A stretch of DNA of 64,000 bases from positions 4,270,299-4,334,298 of the forward strand of contig CM020620.1 in the NCBI GenBank assembly GCA_009829735.1. Reading direction: 5' to 3'. Made by a program: the position numbers and the translations under genes. Positions 35,164-43,985 of the stretch are shown here, in pieces. Position 1 is the first letter of the stretch. Every line of letters begins with the position of its first letter. The notes under the pieces were generated by a model. That model saw only the letters and a list, made by a program, of their open reading frames with translations, had not been told where the DNA came from and searched no databases. The stretch comes from Pyropia yezoensis (taxonomy: Eukaryota > Rhodophyta > Bangiophyceae > Bangiales > Bangiaceae).

Positions 35164-35734
35164 TGTAGCATCCCTGGCCCCGACTTGGCGCCGACCCGGA
35201 ACTACAACCAGAGGGCACCAGGTGCCAGAACACGCCCGCCGTGTGGTGATGGTTGGCGGCCGTGGCCCGTGCCCGGCACTGGGATGCGGTGGACTACGCT
35301 ATCCACACGTGAGAGAGGGATTTCTGATGGGTTTTTGCATACTTGTGAGGGACTTGATTTGAGAGAAATTGAGTGTGAGATTAGTGAGTGGGAATAGAAT
35401 TAGTAGTGATAGTGGCCCCCGACCTGACGAGGTTAGACTCGGGTCGGGGCCACTCGGGGTTATGGGGGGGCTACCTGGCCAACGTGCCGAGGCTCCCCCA
35501 GATGCACGTTAAGAGGGACAGCGAGGCGCCCTTGGCCCGCGCCCTCAGGAAAAAGACAACTGCGCGTTTGCTTTCCTCTTCCCCGTGTGCACTACCGTGC
35601 GTATCTGTTTGCTCTGCGAGCAGGCACGTGAGGCAACAGGCATACCACTCTCGTAGTTCCCCTTTCTGTGTTACCTTTCCCTTTCCCCTGAGGGATATTG
35701 ACACGTGTCTAAGAGGATCGAGTTTTATACCACA
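35164..35734 (+). repeat. Probable LTR of the second element
   Basis: 571 bp from TGTAGCATCC to ATACCACA, with TGT/ACA ends. The right end coincides to the base with the point where the neighbouring pol fragment begins (GATCGCTCGC). That is what an insertion into an older pol gene would produce. No second copy of this LTR is in the window, so its borders cannot be confirmed by comparison. Confidence 0.45.
35411..35454. other. Strong GC-rich stem-loop inside the LTR-like segment
   Basis: AGTGGCCCCCGACC at 35411-35424 pairs with GGTCGGGGCCACT at 35442-35454, 13 base pairs with one bulged C and a 17-base loop. It may be an RNA 3'-end or packaging structure; no function is shown. Confidence 0.6.
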
Positions 35735-36992
35735 GATCGCTCGCGTAAGTTTCGTGAAGCGATCACAGATGACCAGGAGGTACTGGTTGCCATCCTCGGT
35801 CACTGGCAGGGGCCCACGGATGTCCATTGCCAACGCGGCAAAGGGCTCCTTGGCCAGGAACAGTAACATAGCCGTAGTAGGCCGCCGTTCCATCAGACGG
35901 TTCTGTACACAACTTGTGCAGGCAGCCACCAAGCTGCAGATGTCCACCACCATGGACGGCCAGTAGTACCTGGTCCTCAGGGTCTGGTATAGGTTACTAG
36001 ACCCCAGGTGTCCACCTGTGGGAGCGTTATGCTCCCTCTCAAGGATACTGTCCTTGAGGGATGCGGGGACGACAAGTTGTTCAGTCCCCTGAGTTACCCC
36101 CCTCCTGAAGAGGAGGCCATCGTCTCCGATGAAGAACCGCGTCTCCGCCACCGTGTCTAGCGCATCCCTCTGCGACTTGCAGAAAGAGTCTTCGGCTTGG
36201 GCCTTCACCACCTCGGCCAGGGACAGGGGCAAGTACTTCTTGTTCCCTGGCGCCTCGGGTTTCAACGCCTGACCCGAGCGCGTGACTACCCCCACGATAA
36301 GGATGCCATCATCGAATGAGTTAGTGTCCAGCCCCTCGGTAGGCACCCGAGAAAGGCCGTCGGCTAGGGCATGTTGCCTGCCGGGACGGTACTCAATATC
36401 AAGTTTGAGGGGTGCCAGTCGCACCCTCCACCTGTTGAGGCGTGTGTTCGTGCAATCCGTCTTAAAGATGAACTGCAACGCGCGGTGGTCACAGCGGATG
36501 AGGAACTTCTCACCCTCTAGGTAGTGACGAAGTGACGTCACCGCCCACACCACTGCAAGTCCTTCCAGCTCCGTGACTCCATAGTTCTTCTCAGCCGAGT
36601 TCAGCCCCTTGCTGAAGTATCTTACCGGCAAGTACTCCTTGTCCGGCTGCTGATGAAGCAACACACAACCAAGTTGGTCGTAGCAAGCATCCACGTCTAA
36701 GATGTAGTGGCCTCCCAACCTGGGAATAGCCAAGGTAGGGGGCTTCAGCAGTAGGTCCCGAAGAGTCTCAAAGGATTCCTGCTCCACCCGACTTAGGGGA
36801 AGCAGGTTCTTCGGTAGCGTCGAGCTAAGTAGCTCATTCAGCGGCTTCGCCACCTTGTCGAAGCCCCTGGTGAAACGTCGTTATACGTTACATATGCCAA
36901 GGAAGCCCCTCATCTGGGTCTGGGTCCGGGGGTACTGAGCCTTTCGGAGGGCCCTCAAGTTCTTCTCGTTGACACTGAGGCGTCCCGGACGC
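35735..36992 (-). pseudogene. Truncated Ty3/gypsy pol fragment (RT end, RNase H, integrase start)
   Basis: The minus strand encodes a close relative of the intact pol from about residue 575 (after the YLDD motif) to about 993 (just inside the integrase core, after the first catalytic Asp). It keeps the RNase H region, the HHCC region and the first integrase Asp. A Tyr codon of the relative is TAA here (36881-36883), so the frame has one nonsense change and otherwise stays open. The left border is abrupt at the probable LTR at 35734. The right border is abrupt at 36992, where the frame continues into unrelated coding-like sequence. Protease, most of RT and the integrase catalytic end are missing, so it cannot act alone. 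Confidence 0.9.
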
Positions 36993-38779
36993 TCAGACGT
37001 GCGATGCGCGCGGCTCGCAAAGGCCACCGCGTCCTTCTCATCCACTATCAGCTTTTCCATCTCGTCGTACATGTACTCGTGGATCTCCGCGCCAGCAGCG
37101 TCACCTGGTTGCCAGGATGCCACGTCCGCGTCATCGAGCACATCGTCAGAGTCCTGGACAGTGCCCTCCAGAGCGTCTCTCACAGAGACGTCGCCCGACT
37201 GTGTCTAGGTGGCGCCCTCGAGCCCGGCTGTCTCAAACTCGTGGCACGTGGCGCCCACTACCGCACCATCCTTGGGTTCTGGGGCTCGGCCAGCAGCTAC
37301 CAGGTCCGACAGCAAATCGAAACATTGGCGGTCATCGGTGCCCACTATGAGCAAAGTCGCTACTGACTTGAGGATGGTGGACCGCACGTTGATGCCCAGC
37401 GGCTGCAAGGTGACGATCGTAGAGAGCTCGTCCATGTAGAAGTACCGCTGCGACTTGACGCCGATCCGCGCTATGCTCTCGTGCAGTGCGGTGATGTTTA
37501 CATTCAAGGCCCACCGGGAGCCCTTCGCGTTCCTCGTAGGATGCGCCATATAGGCTACCGTACCAGGGGGGGGAAAGCGTCCGTATCGCCCGCCTTCTCC
37601 TTCACGTGCCCTCCACGCTGGCCATGACTGATGAAGTTGATGGCACACGTCCGACCACATGAGCCGGTCGTCGACTGGTACTCTGCGGCCAGATGAGCGG
37701 GCACGATCATGATTGCGCAGGCGCGCTAGGCAGAAGAGGCTGTCGTACGTGAGCCTGTGTCACGCATGTCCTTCCTTGAGACCAAGCTGTTGAGCACAGC
37801 AATGACGCACGTCACGGCGGCTCCATTTGGATTGATGACGGGCTGCGACCTGAAGACAGATTGCGACCAGAGAGGCATAGAGGGCGTTCAGTGGGCCGCC
37901 AGAGGCCGTGCCGTCCAAAGAAGGCCGTCGCAAGGCCACGACAAGCCGCCATCCTTCACGGGCACGTCGTCCTCATCGATGGCAGTACACCCTGGCATGC
38001 CCTCCTCTCCCGGCACCGACGAGCCGCCACCTCTGGGGAGGGCGTCCACGCCGACGCCACTCGCACCGCACTCGGTGCCGGGACGCGCCACCACCAACCC
38101 GCCTTCTGGCAAATCGAGGTCGCCGTAATCGTCGGGAGGTGCATCGGTCCCGCCTGGGGCGCCCAAAAGATATGCAGATGCTGGTTTACCACCAGGTTGA
38201 CGTGCGTCGGTGGAGTTCGGATGCCTGTGAACCAGCAAGCCACCAGTTGGCACGTGCTGCGGCGCTAGTGGCCGCAATGGCGCCAATTGACGGCACAGAG
38301 CGGTCAAGCTCGCCAAGCCGCAGCGTATTTGCAGCAGTCAGCAGGTTGAGCTCCTTGTGCCGGTACGCGAACGACATGCCAACGCTGGCCACGCGTGCGG
38401 CGTGGGCGCCATTGTCCTTGAAAAAGCCGAGACGGTCAAGGACGCGGATCCAACGATGTTGCGGAGCCGCCCTTGGGTCCTCCGGCTCGATCACGCAGCC
38501 CACTCTCGCGGGCAGCGAGGCGCCAACAGGTAGCAGATGCGCGTCGGGGTGGGTAGCCATCTCATAAAACGTGTGGAGGTAGTGCGCCAGAGTTTGCACC
38601 TTGACTGCGTCGGTGAAGCCCAAGATCTCAAAAAACCTCACATACTGAGGGCTGATCTTGGGTTTGCCGCCGCCATGGGAGCTCTCCATCAGCTGCAGGG
38701 CCGGACACACCCAAGAAAGCGACAGACGCACATGAACATAGAGAATGAGGAGATGATCCGAAAGAGACGGCAATCCCAT
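36993..38779 (-). pseudogene. Degenerate unrecognised coding region
   Basis: The minus strand shows coding-like blocks: 38186-38779 (includes a stretch rich in Phe, His and Leu), 37888-38316 in another frame, 37205-37660, and 36993-37183 continuing in the same frame as 37205-37660 after a single TAG at 37205-37207. The third block (AYMAHPTRNAKGSRW and onwards) has balanced, globular-looking composition; the last is acidic (DSDDVLDDADV). Joining needs at least one frameshift and one stop, so I read it as a decayed gene. The last block runs in frame into the pol fragment. I recognise no family; it may belong to a mobile element or a host gene. Confidence 0.4.
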
Positions 38780-39444
38780 GAGCGTGCTGTACCGTCGATC
38801 AGAGTGGCCTCAAGATGCGCCCCCTCAACGAACGACAGAAGGGGCCGGACGGCAGCGGCCTGTGGCCAACGCGACCATGTCCCACGAACTCATGCAAGGA
38901 CGCCAGGTACGTCAACGTGACGCCCCATGCTGCCCACGCTACCGCATTGCCGAGAGGGGCGCGAAGACAGGTCGCCTCTGCGTCAACCTGCCAAGGCCGC
39001 CGCATCGTCGGCACACGCAGAGCGAAAACACGGGAACGGACGGAAACTCACAACTTAGGTAGTATGACGAGCGTCGTCACCGTGAAAATCGACACACGTC
39101 AGCGACGCTCTCGCAGGAGGCACGCATCTGGCTGACGCCGGTGCGGGCGGCGCAGGTGATCGACAAGTCCACGAGTCGATCAGTCAATCGACGGAAGCAT
39201 AAAGCGCGCGCAACATGAACCGGTCGGCTGGGGCCGGTCGCTGGTGGGCACACTGGGTCGCACACCGCCACCACGTGAGATCGTCTCGAGAATCGGTCCC
39301 GCAATCCATGTGCTGTCCCGAGTGCACAGCAGTGCACTAAATCGACAATGAAGGATAAAATCAGGTGACGCATCTATGACTATGAATCAATGCGCGCTGC
39401 CCTGATACTGTTTGCGACGAAGTGCGCGCGGGGCGGGCAGGCGG
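38780..39444. other. Intergenic, nothing recognised
   Basis: About 665 bases with only short ORFs that lack recognisable features. No repeat or RNA gene was seen. It borders the left inverted repeat of the DNA transposon. Confidence 0.5.
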
Positions 39445-39486
39445 CACGCCTAGTTAAGAGGGCCCTTTTTGTGCAGCCTGGGTTTC
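39445..39486 (+). repeat. Left terminal inverted repeat of the DNA transposon
   Basis: Two blocks, CACGCCTAGTTAAGAG (39445-39460) and TGCAGCCTGGGTTTC (39472-39486), match the right end in inverse orientation. They are separated by an 11-base insertion absent from the right end. Confidence 0.85.
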
Positions 39487-40787
39487 ACGGGCTCCCTCGT
39501 CTCCTCATTGGCCGACGAAGATCAATTCGATCGGTCTGAGGGGCAATTCTGTCACCGCATGGGCTCAAGAGCGAGGTGTCAGGTCTTTTTCTCCCTTTGG
39601 GCCACAGGAAGTTGAAGAGTGTACACGTGTTCACCTGCACCTGTTGTCGCGGCCGTGTGGGGCAGATGAGAACAGAAAAGGATGGAAAAGAATGCAAAAG
39701 AATGCAAAGACAAAAGTCAACCGTGCCTCACAGAACGGCTGCCGGAGCGAAACACCACGCCTTGGTGAAGTGCCACCCACCCCACTTCATCCCCTCGCAC
39801 AGCGCCCAAAGGCCTCCACAATCGCCCGGTGCACCCCCCAAACGCTCACTCCCCGTCACACTTGGGGTGGGCTAGGTGAAAAAGGGGTGGGCCCGGAGCA
39901 GGGGGCGTCTTTTCGCGTCTCGGGGGGGTTCGGTCCCCCCATGTCTGCGACTCATATACCTGTGGCGAAAACACGGTCCTCTGCGTCTTGGAGCGTTTTA
40001 GACTCTCAGAGTACGCCCGAGGACGCTTCCCCGGGGCATCCCAGAGATGCCTGGGAATGCCTGGGGCAACAGCGACAGGAATAAGGTCAATCTCAGGGGA
40101 AGGGCTGTCGCTTTCAGACCCCGGCGGCGGGGGAGTTGAAGGGGAAGAGGCCAATGCGACGGGAGCCCGACGGGGCAGCAAGAGCCTTGGGCTGCGTAGA
40201 AAAAACAAAAACACGCATAAAAGACCATGTGTCAGACCCAATGCCTCTGCGGGTACCACTAGGCGTGACAAAAGAAATCAGACAACTCGCGCGGGCTGTC
40301 TTTACTACTCACCTTTGCTGACGAGTGGTGGAGGAGACGGGCTTGGTGGCCTCCGCCATTTTCGACCGTCGACCTTGAGCCTTGCTGGAAAGCAAGAGGA
40401 CGAGGCAGAGTGGGGGGACTGAAAGGTTCGTAGGACGCTGGAGAGACATAAAATAGGTGGCTCGGACGTCGATGGGCGCAAGAGGCGGGGGAGCAGCGGA
40501 GGAGGGCACGCGATTGTAGTCGGCGCGCGTGGAATTCGCAGTGAAATTAGATAAACTTCTATCTCAATAGTAGTTCACAGTAAGTACTATTGGTTGCGTG
40601 TCACATTCGCGTATATTTGAGTACATTAACGATGACGAGGGTTCGGATGCTTCGAGAGCTGTGCGTCATGACAGAAAGGCCGCTTCCCAATAAGGTTGAA
40701 GGCGCGAGCCCAGGTCGGAGGAGGCGTTCTGCTTACGACGTTGCCTTGATGCATTCAATGACTTCATTCGCAAATTAAATGACACAC
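39487..40787. other. Non-coding interior of the DNA transposon
   Basis: About 1.3 kb downstream of the transposase gene, with only short unconvincing ORFs. A short inverted pair, AATAGTA/TACTATT, lies near 40566-40591. Nothing else was recognised. Confidence 0.5.
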
Positions 40788-42929
40788 CTACGTGGGGCCC
40801 CTAAAAAATGCGGATGTCGTCTGCAAGCCCTCCTCATAAATAGACTCTGCCCACTGCTTTCCATCCTCGATGTTTCTCTCCAAGGTCGCATCGCTTTGCA
40901 AGAGACCTTCCTTGTTTCTTCGAAGTCGCTTATCGCCTGCCTTGGTCGCCATCCTTGCACCAGCCTTCGCGGACTTCCTCTTTGAAGAATTTGTTGTTCG
41001 CCAGTCGCCAGCTTCGAGTGCGAGTGCCTTTGATCGCACCAGCTTGGCCGCGGACTGAAGTTCGGTCTCAGCAGTGTACTTGTTCGCGTTCTGGTTGTAG
41101 TGGCCATGCCATGCCTCAATGGCTTGCTCCCCGTACAGTCCAATGCTGCCAAACCGGTCCAGAAAGTCAGGTGCATGGAAGCGAAGAATGTGCAACTCGG
41201 GGGAGATGCTGAACCATGGAAACTTGTTCTTCAACCACGCCACAAGAGCACGCGTGTTCGAACGGAACGCCTTCCTCTCGTCAATGCCGATCATCTCGGC
41301 TCGGTTCAGTGTGCCTCGAATCTTGTCCCACAGCTCCCATACCTTCTTCACTGCGTCGTAGTCGGCTTGTGGCAAGATTCCAAGCAACGTGTAGGTCACA
41401 ACATCCCTCTTCGCCGAGATGATGTGACAATCCTTCCCGACAAAGACACCTCCGTGGCAAGATGCCGGACGAACACCGACAGACCGCCGCAAAGTCTCTG
41501 CAAGCCCCAGCGCGTACGTCTTGCCTTGCGATTTGGACAGGCACATGATGACAAGCTCCACACACAAGCGCAGAAAGCGCCTGTTTCCTCCCAGAGTAAT
41601 GTGAAGGGGAATAGGCACCACTTGGCGGAGGTCCCCCTTCATCAGAGGCATCCGTTCAATCAACTTGTGCTTTGAAACATGCAGGTCGCGAGGCAGAGGT
41701 CCCGGCCCATTGTTGGCAGTCTCCAATTCGAGAAGATGGGAGTTTAAGCGAGGGTGCCTCGTGCCGTCGACGTCATGGAGAGTGCCGTACTTGGCATCCG
41801 GGCGTGCGTTTTTGGCACTCGGCGCTCTTGTGCTGAGGCACCAGAGGCAGGGCATCGTCGCGCTTGGCCCCTTATGGCCATGCAAAGTGCACAGAGCGTC
41901 GTAATCCCCCGATACGAAAAGACGCACGGCTCGCCGGTTGCCACCAACGGTGACCCCCTCCCGCAAGAGCAGCTCCAGCTGCTGAAGGTGGATTCTCAGC
42001 ATAGCAGATACCTGTTCGTGGTTGTCTTTGCTGGCTGGGCAGACAGCGACAAGAATGGTGTTGGCAAGCTTGTTCGGCTGCCGGTGGTTGATGACCGACG
42101 CGACAATCTTGACCGAGCTTGGATCTCCGCCTTTGTCCAGTCCAAGTGTGACTTGGATATCCTTAACTTGAGGAGGATGGACCTTGGCCCATGGGCTCGT
42201 CCCGTTCTGCTCTTGAATATCAAAGTCTTCCGTTTGTGGAATCGGCTTGGACTCCTTGTCGAGAACAAGCCGCTCAACAAAGGACCCAGAGTCCCACAGT
42301 GCGGCTGCTCGTTCCTGCACCACATGACGAAGCTCGGCGAGGTGGGCACCAGTCTGGTTGACCTCCATTTCCTTTGAGGCCATGTTTTCCAGCAGGCGCC
42401 GCTTCGCGCGTAGCGCGGGCAAGCTCGCCATACCGCTCTTGGAGCCGCCAAATCCCGAGCGGATCTTGTTGTACTGCGACGAGCTCAATCCAACATCGGA
42501 AATCATCCCGACCTGATGGTCCACGCAGAGTCGAGCAGGTGGGTCCAGCCGCCGTTTCTTTGGCGACCGCTCGAAGACAGAGTTCACGTCCACTCCAGCA
42601 AGTGCGAGCACCCGCTTGACCTGCAACAAGCGCTGGTACTCCTGTCGCTTGGTCACCTTCTTCTTTTGGGGGATTATCACCTGTATGTAGTGCACTCCGC
42701 GTCCGTTGATGTGCCCCGCGCGAATTTCGCTTGGAGTTGTCTTGAGCAGTGCCGCGCCCACGATTAACTTCAGGTTCACTTGATCTTCCTCGCTCCAATA
42801 ATTCCCAGCACGTAACTTCCGAAGAAATTCGGCGACCGGAAGGGACTCATTGTTGCCGCTCTCGCCCACCGCCAAGGCATTTCGCTGAGGCAACGAGGGA
42901 GGTGAGGCGGCATGCGCGGTTGCGAGCAT
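40788..42929 (-). CDS. DDE transposase-like protein of uncertain superfamily
   Basis: The protein has 713 residues from the only upstream in-frame ATG (42929). A basic patch SPKKRRLD (122-129) is a candidate nuclear signal. The core has candidate catalytic D265 (LGLDKGGD), D342 (SGDYDAL) and E601 (GLYGEQAIEAW), with a C361-x2-C364 pair and H443 between the second Asp and the Glu. An RNase-H-like fold with a zinc-binding insertion and a late Glu is the layout of the CMC and Transib/RAG1 groups. The C-terminus is Lys/Arg-rich (650-672). It should cut and rejoin the inverted repeats at 39445 and 43930. The frame stays open upstream to 43547 and holds Cys pairs near 43140-43210, so an upstream exon or non-ATG start may add a zinc finger. 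No stop interrupts the gene. Confidence 0.75.
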   Translation of the reverse strand: MLATAHAASPPSLPQRNALAVGESGNNESLPVAEFLRKLRAGNYWSEEDQVNLKLIVGAALLKTTPSEIRAGHINGRGVHYIQVIIPQKKKVTKRQEYQRLLQVKRVLALAGVDVNSVFERSPKKRRLDPPARLCVDHQVGMISDVGLSSSQYNKIRSGFGGSKSGMASLPALRAKRRLLENMASKEMEVNQTGAHLAELRHVVQERAAALWDSGSFVERLVLDKESKPIPQTEDFDIQEQNGTSPWAKVHPPQVKDIQVTLGLDKGGDPSSVKIVASVINHRQPNKLANTILVAVCPASKDNHEQVSAMLRIHLQQLELLLREGVTVGGNRRAVRLFVSGDYDALCTLHGHKGPSATMPCLWCLSTRAPSAKNARPDAKYGTLHDVDGTRHPRLNSHLLELETANNGPGPLPRDLHVSKHKLIERMPLMKGDLRQVVPIPLHITLGGNRRFLRLCVELVIMCLSKSQGKTYALGLAETLRRSVGVRPASCHGGVFVGKDCHIISAKRDVVTYTLLGILPQADYDAVKKVWELWDKIRGTLNRAEMIGIDERKAFRSNTRALVAWLKNKFPWFSISPELHILRFHAPDFLDRFGSIGLYGEQAIEAWHGHYNQNANKYTAETELQSAAKLVRSKALALEAGDWRTTNSSKRKSAKAGARMATKAGDKRLRRNKEGLLQSDATLERNIEDGKQWAESIYEEGLQTTSAFFRGPT

Positions 42930-43626
42930 TTCGCTGAGGGCTCTGACCCGCGCGTGCGCCCGCGCGAGCAGGCGCTCAGCGGTGGCCGCCCGTTCCTCAA
43001 GGGGTTTAAATAGAGGTTGACACGGTAGGCAGGGAGCGGCTCGGGGGAGAGGCGAGGGTGGGGTGGGGGAGGGCAAGCATAAGGCGGAGGTGTGAGAACT
43101 TGCCGGGGAGGGGGGTACGGGGAGAGGGGGCCGCCTGGCCGAGCGGTAGCATCTTTCGCACACCCCTTTAGGCAGCCCACTGCCGTCAATCCCCAGGCTA
43201 TGTTTGCACTGTGTGACGCGCAGTGCTGCCACAGCGGTGGTTGTGGCTGTCGGCGGGTTTTCTTGGTTGCCTTTCCGCCAAGCTTGGACGGCCGAACCTT
43301 GCGTCAAAAACAGTACACCACAAGGGGAGCAAGTGAACGCAAGCACTTTGCCAGAGAAAGTTTTTACTATCTCCGACGGAGTCAAGCTACATACACAGAA
43401 AAGCAAGATGAACGGGCAAGAAACGAATGCGCCAGTCAGCACTAGTCCAGAAAGTGGTGCGACTCTCCGCCCGCGACCGCCTGCCAGTAGGGAGACGGGC
43501 ACCCACCCGGCAAAGTGAGAATCATCAGAGCAAACAACGAGATGCAAACTCGCCCTAGCGAAACACTACTCGGCTCCCCCATCATGAAGTGTCTAAAAAA
43601 CAGGAGGGGGGATGTGGAGTGGAGGA

Positions 43627-43678
43627 GGGAGGAAATCGGACGAAGTGGTGAAGGGAGGAAATAGGGCGGAGTGGTGAA
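43627..43678. repeat. 26-bp tandem duplication near the transposon right end
   Basis: Two adjacent 26-bp units beginning GGGAGGAAAT and ending GTGGTGAA with four mismatches, in a purine-rich subterminal stretch. Subterminal repeats in DNA transposons can be transposase-binding sites; that role is inferred. Confidence 0.6.
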
Positions 43679-43898
43679 GGGGGGGAAGGGGTGGAAATGT
43701 CGCTCAACGGGTGGGGTAGACGCACAATGGGGGGACGCACTGAAGCGCAAGATCCGGGTGGCCGCGTCACCGGGGCTGCGCCCGACCGTCCCTCACGGCC
43801 TCTGTGGCGTGGGGTGAAAATTGGGGTCATGAAAAAACCCCAATTTTCTTCTCAGCCACTCACAGGGCTGCACGTTTCTTTGAAAAGGCTAGTGTAAA

Positions 43899-43930
43899 GA
43901 AACCCAGGCTGCACTCTTTAACTAGGCGTG
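43899..43930 (-). repeat. Right terminal inverted repeat of the DNA transposon
   Basis: Inverse of the left repeat: GAAACCCAGGCTGCA followed by CTCTTTAACTAGGCGTG, 32 bases. It differs by one extra A and by lacking the 11-base insertion of the left side. Confidence 0.85.
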
Positions 43931-43985
43931 GCGGGCGGGCAGGGCGGGCGGGCGGGCGGGCGGGTGGGCGGGCGAGCGGGCGCCG
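43931..43985. repeat. GGGC-type microsatellite
   Basis: An imperfect run of GGGC units directly outside the right inverted repeat. It makes the apparent GCGG target duplication hard to judge. Confidence 0.85.

Larger units (their letters stand above)
34697..35734 (+). mobile_element. 3' remnant of a second LTR element interrupted by the first
   Basis: 34697-35163 is GC-rich. Read on the minus strand it begins near the LTR with a Pro/Ala-rich ORF of 90 residues (ATG at 34978, stop TAG at 34706-34708), the same position and orientation as the antisense ORF of the intact element. It is followed by a purine run (AGGGAGGGAG, 35151-35160) and a sequence starting TGTAGCATCCC, a typical Ty3/gypsy LTR start. 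The intact element abuts it at 34696/34697. Reading: an older related element whose 3' end survives and into which the intact one inserted. No internal domain remains here, so the assignment rests on layout only. Confidence 0.45.
39445..43930 (-). mobile_element. DNA transposon with CAC-type inverted repeats
   Basis: A 4,486-bp element bounded by inverted repeats starting CACGCCTAGTTAA. It encloses one large transposase-like gene on the minus strand. The four bases outside each end are GCGG (39441-39444 and 43931-43934), a possible 4-bp target duplication, though the right flank is itself a GCGG-rich repeat and the match could be chance. Between the left repeat and the gene end (39487-40787) there is about 1.3 kb with no recognisable coding sequence. 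Terminal CAC plus a 4-bp duplication would fit the Chapaev branch of the CMC group; the protein layout also recalls Transib/RAG1-type DDE enzymes. The superfamily is open. Confidence 0.75.

Noticed and set aside
39451-39456. TTAA target site (piggyBac or Kolobok type) at the DNA transposon end
   Set aside because: The bases outside TTAA (CCTAG and its inverse) are also inverted-repeat matches, so the repeat extends beyond it and TTAA is internal.
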